A DNA stretch of 64,000 bases from Lucinisca nassula (GCA_963580285.1 OY757011.1:167677406-167741405); one strand, 5' to 3'. Positions 11,546 to 24,100 are shown, counted from the stretch's first letter. Notes: generated by a model from the sequence alone, not told the origin. A program made the numbers and translations.

Positions 11546-11879
11546 ACTTTGAATCTGTTAGCTCAGGTGAGCGATACAGGACCAAGCTAGCTTGGTCCTC
11601 TTGTTACAGTATGTGAATTGTGATGGCTTGATAGATTTTGGTGACCTACACCTTGTTTTAAAGGCCAGGTGGGTGTTGAGGTTTTTATTAATGGCAGTGG
11701 ACCTAGTTTTTCTAGTTTGATTAAGCTTCTAAATGGGTTGTTGTAAATAGTGTAGATCCAGGTGATCGTCTCGGGTTCTACACTGTATAAGTGTCCCTTG
11801 AAAATCAGACTGTCTGTCCATCTCATTTTTGTGTTCAATCTGTATCTTGGAAACAATTTGAGATAATTTCATGATTCTT

Positions 11880-13060
11880 TACAGAAATGTAAATCACAGA
11901 TCCATAACTCTGGCTTTACTGTGGCTCTTTGAACATTGAAAATAGTGACTCTGTAACTTGAAAACTGTATAAGATGTTTGTTTTCATGCAGCTTTACAGA
12001 AAAGTAAATCCTCATTAGATGTGTCGAAGACAAGAACCATGGCCCTGGCTTTATTACATCAGCAGTTATGGCCCTTTGAACATTGGAACTACTGATCTGG
12101 GTTATCTACCTGCGTTTGCTATGTAACTTGAAAACTTTGTGATGTTTTCAAGAAAATTTGCAGAAATAGCACCATGAGAGAAAGTGCAGTAGACAATAGC
12201 CATAACTCTGGCTTAGCTACTGTTGGAGTTATGGCCCTTGTAATATTGGAAATAGTGATTTTTGTCATTTACCCGTGTCTGCTATGCAACTTGAAAACTG
12301 TTTGCGATGTTTTCATGAAACTTTACAGAAATGTAACACAGCATTTGACAATGTTCAGAAGATAAGAACGATAACTCTGGCTGCATTACTATTTCAGTTT
12401 TGGCCCTTTGAACATTAAAAATAGTGATTTGGGTTGTTTACTTTGGGTTAGCTTTGTGACTTGACAATGTTCATGAAATTTTACAGAAATGTAAAGCATC
12501 ATGAGATGTGCAGAAATCAAGAATAACAACTCTGATTTACCCTCTTTCAGCCTTTGGATATTGAAAATAGTAATTTTTGCCATTCACTTGTCTGGAACTG
12601 ATTTGAGACATTTTCATGAATTTTAATAGAAATGTAAAACACTATGAGACAACAATCAGAGGACAAGAAACATAGCTCTGTCTATGCAACTTTTGGAGTT
12701 ATGTTCCTTTGAACAGTGGTATAAGTGAGTGTAGTTATTTCCATGTGTCTGCTATGTAAACATGAAAACCATTTGAGATATTTTCATAAAATATTAAGAG
12801 AACATGCAGAATTCATGAACCATAACAAATATATCTACTTTTGGAGTAACATGTATGGCCATTTGAACATTCTAATAGTTATTTTTGTTATTCTAGAAAC
12901 TTTACAGAAATATAAAGTGGAGTTTTGGTCCTTCAAACATCGAAAGTAGTGTGTTTTAGTCAATTACTCTGGTCTGCTCTGTAGAATGAAAACAGTTTGA
13001 GATATTTTCATGAATGTTTTCAGAAATCTACAAGACTATGTCGCACCTGTTGGGGCAAAA
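11880..13060 (+). repeat. ~190-bp tandem satellite array
   Basis: About six diverged units with shared words TTTCATGAAACTTTACAGAA, CATAACTCTGGCT and GGAGTTATGGCCCTTTGAAC. No terminal structures were recognised around it. Confidence 0.75.
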
Positions 13061-13079
13061 TTGTCAGTCAATCAATGAA

Positions 13080-13540
13080 CCATGAAACAAATATGGATGC
13101 TTGCATCAAAGTGAAATTAATGAAGCTCTTACAGTTCTTGAGAAATGGACTTAAACATTAGGATGAAAGCTACAGTTGATGTAACAGTTCACTGTCATTG
13201 AACCATGAACTTTAGGTCAAGTTTGGATGCTTGCATTAAAGTTGCCAACCCTAGATACAAGTTTGTTGTATCAAGTATCATAAATAAAGCTCTTGTAGTT
13301 CTTGAGGAATGGATTTGAGCATTAGGGTGAAAGCTGGGGTGGATACAATTGTTCCTGAAGTCAAAATACCATGAAATCATAGGTAAAGGTCATATATGGA
13401 TGCTTTCATTGAAGTTTCCATCCCTAGATGCAAGTTTATACCATGTGTATCATTTATGAAGCTCTTTTTAGTTCTTGAGAAATGTACTTGAACATTAAGG
13501 TGAAAGGGTTGTCGCAAATGTTGATGGCTTGACAAACGAA
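13080..13540 (+). repeat. ~190-bp tandem repeat, 2.5 units
   Basis: Units share AAGCTCTTRTAGTTCTTGAG and ATTAGGGTGAAAGCT. Distinct from the preceding array. Confidence 0.7.
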
Positions 13541-13587
13541 GGGAAACCAGACTCCTATATGCTTAAAGCAGGCGGAACGAAATTATG

Positions 13588-13831
13588 TGGGCCCCGTCAA
13601 GCGATTTTGGTACTTATCGCCTATGCGAGCAGCGAAGGTTCTGGCGAGCCTGCGCATCCGCGCAGTCTCACCAGAACCTTCACTGCTCGCTCATACAAGC
13701 AGTGAATCAAGAGGAACCTTCAGACAGAAAGCCATATCCCTGGCCCCTCTGAATGACTGGGCATGCGCAGTTGAAATTTGTCATGACGGAATGCTCGAAG
13801 ACACAAATTCGCTTGGCGGGGCTTATTTGAT
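13588..13831 (+). mobile_element. GC-rich foldback MITE copy 1
   Basis: Left GGGCCCCGTCAAGCG and right (complement) AAGCCCCGCCAAGCG. Internal inverted repeat GCGAGCAGCGAAGGTT / AACCTTCACTGCTCGC. Very similar to 33269-33510. Confidence 0.8.
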
Positions 13832-13847
13832 GAACCAAGAAGAATAA

Positions 13848-14222
13848 CTTTGGTTAACCAATTTTTTAATTGTGACCTTTTGAACAAAACAATACAAGAA
13901 AAGAGGGGTGATATCCGATTTCATTTAGAAAGCAAAATCCAAGGTTGGTCTTTGTAATGCTTGGTGGCTGTTGGGGTAGTCCATATTAGAACCTGGCATG
14001 TCTTGTGCACACAGCATATGAAAACAGGGGCCCAGTACTTTCACCACCTTAAACTACATCTGAACTTAACTGATCTTAGCCAGGCTTGAACCAGTGACAT
14101 ATAGCATCAAAATCAAATGCTCTGACCACTGTGCCTTCTTTATAATACCTATATTTGAGGGGACTGATCCCAAAAAATATTAGACTCAATACTTAAACAC
14201 TTATTTTCTCTGTGAATGCTAT
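13848..14222. other. Unassigned sequence
   Basis: Contains a CACTGTGCCTTCTT-type stretch near 14130 that could be an old SINE head in reverse, too decayed to call. Confidence 0.35.
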
Positions 14223-14375
14223 TTAAGCCTTATCCTGCTGAACACGACAAGCCCTATGCAAACAGTGTAGATCCAGATCAGATGGCTTCTTCATGAATCC
14301 ATCTGATCAGGATCTACATTTTGTCATTCAGTTTGTGAATTTGAATAAATATATTACATCAAGTAATTTGATCGG
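14223..14375 (+). mobile_element. MITE family I copy 3, 3'-truncated
   Basis: Begins TTAAGCCTTATCCTGCTGAA. It is cut at GATTGGT, where a tRNA-type SINE head begins; the 3' terminus is missing. Confidence 0.75.
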
Positions 14376-14376
14376 T

Positions 14377-14800
14377 AGCCGGCCTCGGTAGCTGTCGGAT
14401 GCAAGTCTGACTGGTAATCAAGACATGGGTTTGATACCTGCCGAGGTCGGCAACATTTTTTCATGGAGATTGATCATGAAATCTTTTCTACGGTCATACT
14501 CTCCCTTCCGCTGATTCAAGAATGGCAGTTGTCAGTTTCTGATGAAAGAATATGCACTGTACTGGTTAATCGTTTATGTATGAGCCTTCCCAGAAAAAGT
14601 GTGGATAGGTAAACTGAGTGAGTGTTTGAGTTTTACGTCCCACCAACAGCTAAGGTCATACGGAGACGGGACCTCGGTTTAAAGACTCATCCGAAAGTCT
14701 GGAGAAGCCCGGGATCGATCCTGCGACCCCTGGTTTACAAGGGGAATGGCGTAACCACTGCACCACGAAGGCTTCTAAATAGGTAAACTGACTGGCTCAA
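14377..14800 (+). mobile_element. tRNA-derived SINE S4 copy 1, split by S3
   Basis: Head GGCCTCGGTAGCTGTCGGATG with GGGTTTGATACCTGCC; body TTGATCATGAAATCTTTTC, CAGTTGTCAGTTTCTG; end GTGTGGATAGGTAAACTGAC. Interrupted at 14618-14778. Confidence 0.85.
14618..14778 (-). mobile_element. tRNA-derived SINE S3 copy 2, inside S4
   Basis: Exact 13-bp duplication ATAGGTAAACTGA at 14605-14617 and 14779-14791. The other S4 copy (25.9 kb) shows the same site empty. Confidence 0.92.
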
Positions 14801-14973
14801 CAAGAGCATCGGTGAACCCGAGGGATGCTCCCCGAAGATGCGCAGTAGTAGGAGGGTTATTTTAGTGAAATGGTCCTACACACTTTGAAGTGTGATAAGA
14901 TTTGTTTGAAGACAAAGGTTATGGGTACTCGTTAGAACTGTCTGAATGAGTGCCCTCAGCTGATGTTTGGAGT

Positions 14974-15262
14974 TTGTTTGTTTGAGGTTTTACGTCCCCG
15001 TTAACACTATTGAGGTCATTTTGGAGACGTTGCTTCCGATTTTGTGGGACTTTTACCTGATATCGAGTTGAAATGGCATCTCAAGCCCTATCGCCAATAG
15101 AAACCACAAGGGTTTAAGGAGCGGTCCGACTCGCATCACTTTTCCTGGGCAGGCTTAGACCTAAGCTGTTTACCAGTACTCAAGTTCAGTCGGTTTCAGC
15201 TCTGTGGGGAAGCACCGTGCAGCCCAATCTATTTCTCCAGGCCCTGATGGGCGGGGGCGACC
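14974..15262 (-). mobile_element. SINE-like S1 copy 4
   Basis: Target duplication GATGTTTGGAGT at 14962-14973 and 15263-15274. Confidence 0.88.
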
Positions 15263-15539
15263 GATGTTTGGAGTACAAATACAGAAACTAGTTAGTGAAT
15301 TTCAACAAAGAATGCAAATAAAGGAGAACTGTAAGGCCCCTTCCCTGCAAGGGCCTGTAAATCTTAAACCATAAGACAAAGAATCAGTTTTGTGATCCCT
15401 ATTAAGTGATTTTCAATGAAGAATGTTACAAGGAATACACAAGTGAAATATGAAAGCTCTATTACCCATGGTTATTAAATAACAGGAGGTATTTTTTTTT
15501 AGAAAAAGGGGGAGATATAATTCAGTGAAAATAAGCAAT

Positions 15540-15735
15540 ATAGTTATGACCCTTTGTCAGAATGTAGGTTTTGTGATGGTAAGTATGTGTGTGAAGTTTC
15601 ATGAGAGTAGAACAAATACTTTTAAAATTTTGACCGAGGTTAAGTTTTTAGGTTATAGCATGATACACACCCAAAAGCATAAAGTTATGGCCCTTTGTCA
15701 GAATGTAGGTCTTGTGATGGTAATTATGTGTGTCT
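15540..15735 (+). repeat. ~135-bp direct repeat, 1.5 units
   Basis: AGTTATGACCCTTTGTCAGAATG recurs at 15683 as AGTTATGGCCCTTTGTCAGA. Probably an H-type satellite remnant. Confidence 0.6.
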
Positions 15736-15763
15736 GGCCCTCAGGTCACCTTCATGTAACCTG

Positions 15764-16123
15764 TTACATATTGTTTGATGGGATATCCTTTGACCAATTG
15801 CTTGCAAAATCGATTTGTAACCTGGCCATGTACTGCCAATTTTGTAGCGCTAGGTTTCCAAGATATTGATCTTCCCTTTCTGACTTCATGCGGTGTCGGC
15901 CTTGCCCTTCTCGTCTGGTAAACTCGCCCATCTCCTGGTAGTGTCTCCATAGCCTGGCAACAACACTTCTTGATGCAACAAAACGTTCAGCAAAGATCCT
16001 TTGGGTGTATCCACTTTCAAGCAAAGCGAGAGCTTGAGGGACCTCATCTTCAAGCCCAAAATAACGCATAACCGAAGGATTGACATGTTTCTGACCCAAA
16101 CTCAAATTTTGAACAGATCGCAC
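15764..16123 (-). pseudogene. Tc1/mariner-type transposase N-terminal remnant
   Basis: 119-residue open frame. The core LALLESGYTQRIFAERFVAS is followed by a VVARLWRHY helix and RREGQGRHRMKSEREDQYL. This is the paired helix-turn-helix DNA-binding region plus linker of Tc1-like transposases (GxTQxxIAxxLxVSxSxVxRLWxRY pattern). Full proteins are ~340 residues; the DDE/D catalytic domain is absent, the frame closing at about 15764. No TIRs were recognised. A dead 5' fragment. Confidence 0.8.
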
Positions 16124-16532
16124 ATAACGAATTTCAGCGGTTTTATAGGGGTATCCATGCTGCAGCTCACATTCTTGCTATGCACGTGAACCTTTCTTCT
16201 TTACGTTTTTATGAACATTGTCACTTTAAAATAGTGCCTTTCTTTGAGTTTGAAAATTGACAAGCAGTGATGTTATATCATGTTATACAGGCTTAAAAGT
16301 TTGCTCCTTTAATTGTTTTGAGCAGTGTATTTTCTGCCAAAAATTGCTGATGGCGTCTACAGAAAACAATTGTCACTGTGTGTCGCTGAAAATCTTAAAT
16401 GGAATCTTACCCAAGTGGTCATGTCATACAAAATTCTTTGCAAGTATAAAATGATCATGAGTATTAGAAGAATCATTTTGCAATGGTTGTGAAACGAGTT
16501 CAGAAGAATATCAATAGAAGGCACAGGGGTCA

Positions 16533-16588
16533 TCACGGATGATGTCATGGGTAAGATACGTCACAGATGATGTCATGGGTAAGATACA
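16533..16588 (+). repeat. 28-bp tandem duplication
   Basis: TCACRGATGATGTCATGGGT plus AAGATAC, two adjacent near-identical units. Confidence 0.85.
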
Positions 16589-16622
16589 GAATACTGTAAA
16601 AAAAAAAAAAAAGCGAAACATT

Positions 16623-16827
16623 CAGACACCTTGAGGACTTGCTGTAATTCTCCTAAATTTTAACAAAGTTGTTTCATGATCCAGCAAGGAGTCCAAAAAG
16701 TGCAGAAGGAATGGCAAACAGTGTAGACCCTGATCAGATGGCTTTATGAGCAGGCTACTCTTTTAGGCAGTCTGATCTGGGTATGCACTGTTTGCTTAGG
16801 CTTGTCTGTCCCAGTAATTAGGAAGAT
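16623..16827 (-). mobile_element. MITE family III copy b
   Basis: Reverse-strand copy with CCAGCAAGGAGTCC box and a core hairpin with one enlarged arm (16716-16795). Confidence 0.75.
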
Positions 16828-16829
16828 CA

Positions 16830-17196
16830 TTACATATATTACTTTACACACTGAAAATATGAAACAGAGGATCTTACACAAGTGGTCATTTCATACAAAA
16901 TTAATGAAACGAGCCTCTGGCAAGTTTCATAAATGTCACGAGTTCATTCTGGAAATTGAAATCTGAGGCAGGAATAGAAAACAATAAGCTGAAAAAAGTG
17001 TTTAGTTTTAATTCTTGTATTATGCATAATAAATAAAACCTAAAACAAAGAATGTAGAAAATTATCCATTCTTATTTTTTGCAGTATATAAATAACAAGC
17101 AGAGGAAGAAGAATTCTAACAATGACAGATCTATGTTTGTACACACTAACAAATCATAATTGTGTATCATGTAATTAGCCCTTAAGACATCAAGAA
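16830..17196. other. Unassigned AT-rich sequence
   Basis: No coding, hairpin or repeat signal. Confidence 0.5.
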
Positions 17197-18607
17197 ACAA
17201 GAGGACCATGATGGTCCTAATTCGCTCACCTGACCTAAGAGATATATATGTGGGTCCCAGGGTGGGGCAATTTTTTGCCCCAGGTCTATAATTTGAACAA
17301 TCTCGGAAGACCCAGGTGCTGGGGCATATTTGGCCCCAGGGCTATAATTTGAACAATCTTGGTAAAGGTCCACTAGATGAAGCTCCATACCAAATATCAA
17401 AGACCTGGGCCTTCCAGTTTCAGACAAAAAGATTTTTAAAGGTTTTCCCTATATAAGCCTATGTAAACACCATGGGCCCCAGCGAGGGGGCATTTTTGGC
17501 CCCAGGGCTATAATTTGAACAATCTTGGTAGAGGTTCACTAGATGAAGCTTCATACCAAATATCAAATTCCTGGGCCTTCTGGTATCAGACAAGAAGATT
17601 TTTGAAGATTTTCCCTATATAAGCCTGTGTAAAACCAGTTGGCCCCGGTGCGGGGGCAGTTTTGGCCCCAGGGCTATAATTTGAACAACCTTGGTAGAGG
17701 TCCACAAGATGAAACTTCATACCAAATATAAAAGACCTTGGCCTTCTGGTTTCAGACGAAGATTTTTAAAGATTTTCCCTATATAAGCCTATGTAAAAAC
17801 CGTGGACCCAAGTCCCAGGGATATAATTTGAACAATCTTGGTAGAGGTTCACTAGATGAAGCTTCATACCAAATATCGTTTTGGTATCAGACAAGAAGAT
17901 TTTTAGAGGGTTTCCCTACAAAAGCCTGTGTAAAACCAGTGGGCCCCAGGGCTATAATTTGAACATTCCTGGTAGAGGTCCACAAGACAAAACTTCATAC
18001 CAAATATCAAAGACCTGGACCTTCTGGTATCAGAAAGGATTTCCCTATAAAAGCCTATGTAAAACCAGTGGGCCCCGGCGCGGGGGCATTTTTTGGCCCC
18101 AGGGCTATCATTTGAACAATCTTGGTAGAAGTCCACTAGATGAAGCGTCATACCAAATATCAAAGACCTGGGCCTTCTGGTTTCAGACAAGAAGATTTTT
18201 AAAGGTTTTCCCTATATAAGCCTATGTAAAAACAGTGGGCCCCAGCACGGGGACATTTTGGCCCCAGGGCTATAATTTGAACAATCTTGGTAGAGGTCCA
18301 CTATATCATACCAAATATCAAAGATCTGGGTCTTCTGGTTTCAGACAAAAAAAATTTTAAAGGTTTTTTCTTATTTTCTCCTTTTTGTTGCCATGGCAAC
18401 CAGAGTTCTGCATGGAATGAAATTCTTTGAACAACTTTGAGGGAGGACCACCAAAAGATCATTTCTGCCAAGTCTGGTCAAAATCTGTTCAGTGGTTTAT
18501 AAGCTGTTGTTTAAAGGAATTGTGGACGGACACACAGACAGATGGACTACGACGGACGGTGAGTGATCACAATAGCTCCCCCAGAGCCTTCAGCTCAGGT
18601 TAGCTAA
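17197..18607 (+). mobile_element. Helentron/HINE-like element H2
   Basis: 5' ACAAGAGGACCATGATGGTCC and CGCTCACCTGA; eight or so ~170-bp satellite units (GGCTATAATTTGAACAATC, CCAAATATCAAAGACCTGG); then GACGGACGG and an AGAGCCTTCAGCTCAGGTTAGCTAA end. The satellite is unrelated to that of H1. Confidence 0.68.
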
Positions 18608-18840
18608 AAATGTGCCTGCAAATGTTGTTGGCTTATGTTGTCTGCTGCATTTTTAGAAAAGTTTTCAAGAACATATTTTTGCATACAGGCAAACAGTGTA
18701 GACCCTGATCAGACTGTTCCTAAAAGAAGCAGCCTTATCTGGGCCCATTCTGTTTGAAGTAATGAGTTAAAATATGTGCGCAGATGATGCAGCAAACAAA
18801 GCAGCAGATCACTTTTGATGTGAATGGTGGGCTAAGGGTA
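18608..18840 (+). mobile_element. MITE family IV copy a
   Basis: Contains GTCTGCTGCATTTTTAG, TTTTTGCATACAGGCAAACAG, the core hairpin and a GGTGGGCTAAGGGTAAA end. It directly follows the CTAA of a Helentron-like element, so its left terminus may be clipped. Confidence 0.65.
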
Positions 18841-18958
18841 AACTTCTGTTTGCCTGTAATTGAAAACAATGATAAGGCAGGGTCTGGAAAAAGCTGCAAT
18901 TGTCTGATATCTTGGTTTGCAACTGCTGAGATTTAACTTTCAACACCTGTCTGGGAAC

Positions 18959-19171
18959 TTAACCCTTGTCCTGCTAATCCCGGATATGCCTTATCTTTGA
19001 AACAATGTAGATCCAGATCAGATAGATTCTGACGAAGCCATCTGATCAGGATCTACATTGTTTGCCATTCAGATTGTGAATTTGTTGCAATAATTTGCAT
19101 CAAGTAATCTGATTGGTAGATAATCGATAGTGGGTGTGGCATATATGAATATTCAGCAGAACAAGGGTTAA
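18959..19171 (+). mobile_element. MITE family I copy 4
   Basis: Full length, TTAA to TTAA, with terminal CCCTTGTCCTGCT and GAACAAGGG and a clean core hairpin at 19005-19065. Confidence 0.9.
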
Positions 19172-19299
19172 GGAGAATGGATACACCTTCAGGGAAAGCA
19201 ACTCTTGTAAAACATTTGTTTCCCATATCAATAGGGGTCAAGTTATGTCTCCTCAGGGGAAAATTCTTTCCTTTTAGACCCCTTCCTTTGGAGCAAATT

Positions 19300-19620
19300 A
19301 TTTCCTGTAAGAGTAAACACTTTTGTCAGAAACATCACGAAAACACGCCTATATAATTTTGACCCCCTCGAACCCCACACTTATATAGTAAAACTGGGGT
19401 TTGTAGGGGTAAACCTTATTTTTTCTTATTTCTGCTCAAAAACATAGATTGTGGGTACTCGATAGAACTGCCTCGTCGAGGCGGTTCTATCAAGTCCCCA
19501 CAATCTATGTTTTGAACAGAAATAAGAAAAATATCACAATTTTTCATGTTAAAATTTCTCATTGTTGGCCCAAAAAATTGGCAATGTATTTGTATAGTCG
19601 TGTTTTCGTAATGGTTTGAG
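19300..19620 (+). mobile_element. GTGGGTRCTCG hairpin-family element copy 1
   Basis: Hairpin ATAGATTGTGGGTACTCGAT with complement, apex CTGCCTCGTCGAGGCGG (19443-19516), flanked by AAACTGGGGTTTGTAGGGGT and a GTTTTCGTAATGG segment. Confidence 0.7.
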
Positions 19621-19919
19621 TTCCTAGAAAAACAAACATGAAGTTCTGAGTTGTATTCCTTGTGAAATTTGCAGAAATATCGCAGGTATATCCATTACCC
19701 TTAATGACAAGCTATGCACGATATAATTAATTTTTCACTTGATGCAGAAATGTGAGCATTTTTTCGTAGGTGTGAGCTGCAAACAGCAAGCTTCATCCCA
19801 AAAGTCACTGGGTGTCATCAGAAGATTAGCCAATCAATTCCTAGCAATGAACCACAACCTCATTATAACACTATTATTTGGATGCCTAATGATGACTTTT
19901 GACTGATTTCCTATACTAG

Positions 19920-20720
19920 AGAAAGGGACCAGTGGGTCACGTATACCCACGGCCAGCGCCACCCTCTGATATATCTTTTGAGCTTGTATGTAATATGGAT
20001 GAAGAAGTCAAGAAGCTATAAGAATCTATAAATGTGCTTGTAAAAGCTAAACCAAACATAAAATTTCTAAATGGACCAAGGGAGTGAGGGCATCAAACTT
20101 ACAGAAGGGGTGAGGGCATCAATGTTACTGAAGCAGCAGGGTGGGGTATGCATCAATGAAATCTTTGGACTGGTATGCAAACTTGATTCAAGTATCAATT
20201 GAATTTGTCTTTAGAGTTTAGAATATACAGGTTTCTATAAATTTTGTCATAAAACTTTAACCACATGTAAAATTTCTAAGTCCGTGACCTTGAAGTCAAG
20301 GTCACCGTGGGTGGGGAAGGGATATACATAACGAAATCTTTGGACTGGTATGCAACATTGATGCAAGTATCAACTGAATTTGTCTTAGAATTTAGAACAT
20401 ACAGGCATCTATAAATTTTGTCATAAAACTTTAACTAACTGTAAAATTTCTAAGTCTATGACCTTGACCTCAAGGTCAGTGTGTGGGGTGGGACATGCAT
20501 CTTTAGACCAGTATGTAACTTCAGTGTAAGTATCAAATAAATCTATCAAAGGGTTCAGGAGATATAATCTTTTAGAAACTTCGACGCAAAGCTTTAACCA
20601 AAATACTAACGGACGGACGGACAGAGGGATGGACGGATACACGGATGGTAAGACGCACGGACAAATGGCAGGACGAAAACATTATACCCCAAAGCATACT
20701 TCGTATGCCGGGGTATAATT
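19920..20720 (+). mobile_element. Satellite-bearing element H7
   Basis: Left hairpin GTGGGTCACGTATACCCAC, three ~180-bp units (GGACTGGTATGCAA, GTCATAAAACTTTAAC), GGACGGACGGACAGA tract and a 3' hairpin TATACCCC...GGGGTATA (20685-20718). Same plan as H1-H5 but different ends. Confidence 0.55.
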
Positions 20721-20937
20721 AACTGGCGCTAATCCCATGTATGATGTCCTAAACAACCTGTGTACTGAGCACCAATTTTTGTTAGAGCCTCAGTAAGATA
20801 AGGTGGTTATTTCTTCTTCACATAGGCCACTTTAAAGAAAGTCATTTATGATTTATGCACTATAGAAAACGCTATCTATAATGTTCCCAACAAAAGAGAA
20901 ATGAGGCAAATGGCAATTTCATACCCGAAGCATCTCC

Positions 20938-21118
20938 CTGTGAGAGGTAGCTTTTTTATTGTTGTTTTACAACCATTCCTCAACTATTTCTCTCATATCA
21001 GCCAATCATTAATCAGAGATGGGCAAACACTGGAGTACCAGCACATAAACCACATAGCTGTCCATTGGAGAACTTCACATCTCACATCACCCAAGCGAGG
21101 CTCAAAGCCAAAACTGTC
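20938..21118 (-). mobile_element. tRNA-derived SINE S2 copy 4, headless
   Basis: Body (TTTCTCTCATATCAGCCAATC, reverse of the S2 core) with only the B-box side of the head left. Confidence 0.7.
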
Positions 21119-24100
21119 ATTTACAAAAAAATACACAGAAGGAAAAAAAAGGCATCTTTAGTTTGGACAAACATAAAAGTTTCTAAACCCTTGTATCTTT
21201 TGGACATACTTATATTGCACATATTATAAAGCCCTATTATAGCAATAATTGCCATGACAAACAAACAAAAAAATATGTCAGTACAAATTTGCAGTTCAAC
21301 TAAGACCCAACACATGTATACATGGCAACACATTTGCATACAATCTACTTTACATGTCATATTCAAGGTATGAAAATTAACTTATTGAGATTGTTTCCCT
21401 AAATTTACATGTCTGTCCAGGTCAATATTACAATTTATCAGTCCATATCCTTTCATAAACTTTTTTCTGTCCTAGTCAACTTTGCTATGTTCTATATCCA
21501 ACATAAGGGAGACTGATAAAATCTACTCTGAACAGTCCAAATCTGGCCCCGAGGTTATGAACTTTTTCATGCTCAGCTCACATGAAGATGAAATTTGAAA
21601 TGCTCATAATTATTAATATACAAACGAGGCAATTTGTCTGCTCAGATCAGCAAAGAATGATGTTTGTCCCATCTTATAAATTTTAAAATGCCAATTGTTG
21701 GCATTTTAAAAGGGGGAGTTCCAAATCTGCCCACGCACAGATTTTCTTGAAACTTCAGTTGTTGATTACTTAAGGTGTATCAACTATATATATAACTTTG
21801 TTTCATTTGATAAATTACTATAGGTCTCAGGAGAGCTCCCTGGGGTAATCCCCTGTATAGGTCATACACACCTGAGAGCTTTTCGGTCGTAAATCAACAG
21901 GTGTGATTATTTTCAAATTTTGTTACTTTGATTGGCAACAGAACTCTATAAGGATTCATATAATACAAAAAATGTAAATAAGTCTATGTCTTTTAATCTT
22001 CCTGATATATTTATTTACAAACTTTCTTCTATTTTTCAAGAAAATTTGCAAAAAATAAGATTTTCATCATAAGTATTAGATCTGTGACTGATCTTGTCAC
22101 CCCAAGATATTGCATATAAAATAGGCCACATATGTCCTCTATATAACAAACAAATTAAAAAAAAATCAGAAACCGGTAACATTGTTTTTGAAAGCTAAAT
22201 ATAGGTTAAGGTCAATTTTTGTGCCAAAATCAGTTTCAATACCACGGGACAAGATTTCCCTAAAGTGTATTTTTATTGTGTTTTCTGGCGATTTAGGGCC
22301 ACCTTATCATACAAAGCTAAGTATAGGCATTTATATAATAAAAACTCCCCACCCATCCTAAAAAAGACACTGTTTACAGACAGGATTGTTTAGTTTGGCC
22401 TTTTAGAAGTAAATGAGAACATACATTATCAACGTAAACAAGTCAAGTTTTATCCAAACATTTTAAAGAGAAAAAAATAAAATGCATTCATGCACTGTTC
22501 ATGATGAATGTTAGTATTGACATTATTGCAAAAATGATAATGCTGAAAAAATTACAGTATGACACAATAGGAATAAGACAAGTCGGATCTTTTTACCCTA
22601 TTTCATAGTTCTTCTTGTACATCTTTAAACCCTGCAATACAAAGACTGTTGATGTCAGTAATACACAATGTCATTCGAAACTTTCTTAATTAATTACTTT
22701 CATCATCCTATTTTTTTACCTTATTATTTTTGTTGTTGTCATTTCTTCTTTTAAATAAAACAGCAGTCAATAATTTGTCACCTTGAAGGGACAGACTGAT
22801 TTTCTGATTAGTTCTCATGATTGATTGGTCCATGTATTGTTGATGTTTTCTAAATCACCTGGTCAAAGAGGCTCACACTCCCCTCCCCCACCAAAAGTGT
22901 TGTAAGACCATTGAAATAATATTTTGATTTTTTTTCTAGGTTCATTATAACATCTGCAAAAGTGTAAGCTTCAATGTTTTAGTCTTCAAAAGTAAATGCA
23001 GAGCTAGATATAGTCACACTGGAACTAGCTGTAAAATTGGCATTTGGCATACACTTCCCTAAATGAAATAAATGGGAGGCAAGTTTCTGTAACAAATTCA
23101 TTTTATAGCTGATGTTAAATTTAGGTGTAGTTATACCATTCGCATCTTTAGTCATATGTATGCAGTACTTGCCATCTATGTTAAGCTTTCTAGCTCTGTA
23201 TTAATCAGTTTTATGACTCTATGACGGCTCCAACGTAAAGGCTTATTGAGAATTAGAGAGATCTAATTCAATGTAATGTTGGTTGGTGCCTGATGCTCTG
23301 TCTCTGGTCGGGCCCATCTGAGTCTAACTGTTGGTTTTCTTTTGCTCCAGCATTTCAGTGGTTTCTTGCTGTCGAGTCCTCACCGTTGTCTCACCTCTGT
23401 GGTTCTTTGATTTTTGTGTTCACGGAGATGTTGCACTGATGAGTTAGGAGGCCTTCATGCAGACTGAACAAATTATTTGTCTAAATCGCTACGGAAGTAA
23501 GGGCGAGGATTGTGGCCACGTAAAATCGATTTAAGCCCCCCAGTGGAAATCTTCCACTGACCGTTCCAAGGCGGCTCTTTTGTGGCGATTTATTTATGTT
23601 GTTGTTTGTTACTTACTGTGTGTATCACTTTTTTCTTTTTATTTTGGATGGCCATATGGCCATTTTGTGGGAAAGTAACTGTCCTTGTGGCCTTCCTTTG
23701 TTTAGGTTTCCATTGTGGTCTTGTCGCTTAATGTTTGTATTTCTTTCCCTTTGGTGTCTTTTATGGATGGAGTAAGTTAATTGTATCAATTCCTGATCTT
23801 TGTTTTACTTCTACTTTACATATGGCATGAATCAGCTGTTAGCTGTACTACTAGCATATTTGCTGAACCAAAATCTGCAGTTGGTTAAATATTTTTCTAT
23901 AGCACTGATAGCAAATATACTGTTTGCTCTTTTCTTCCTCTGAAATCGTTTGAAAGTTGAACTGAACAGTCTTCTCTATTATATTAATTCATGTTACTAA
24001 AAATAACTGGCTGTTTACCAGATACTCGTATATAAGAATATAACTAGCTCATATTTGAGAAGAGAACTTTCTTACACTGATTTGCACAGCAGGCGACATT

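Larger units (their letters stand above)
4613..11604 (-). mobile_element. Helentron/HINE-like element H1 (7 kb with nested insertions)
   Basis: Read on the minus strand it starts ACAAGAGGACC-AAGCTAGCTT-GGTCC, then CGCTCACCTGAGC, runs through ~170-bp satellite units (4820-5906 and 10623-11300), and ends with hairpin CCTGGAGCCTTCGGCCCAGG, TGAG and CTAA at 4613. Subterminal inverted repeats, internal tandem repeats and a 3' hairpin before CTRR are known marks of non-autonomous Helitron/Helentron elements. No Rep/helicase is present. A 4.7-kb element interrupts the satellite. Confidence 0.65.

Noticed and set aside
15764..16123. Functional Tc1 transposase gene
   Set aside because: Only the DNA-binding part is present; the catalytic domain and terminal repeats are missing.
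17738..18219. Overlapping open frames on both strands at 17.7-18.2 kb
   Set aside because: They follow the ~170-bp satellite period of element H2.
22600..22680. Alternative terminal exon of the PDZ-LIM gene on the minus strand (acceptor near 22645)
   Set aside because: It would add one residue and a stop, but needs a further 11-kb intron past a better acceptor at 33898. Not excluded by sequence alone.
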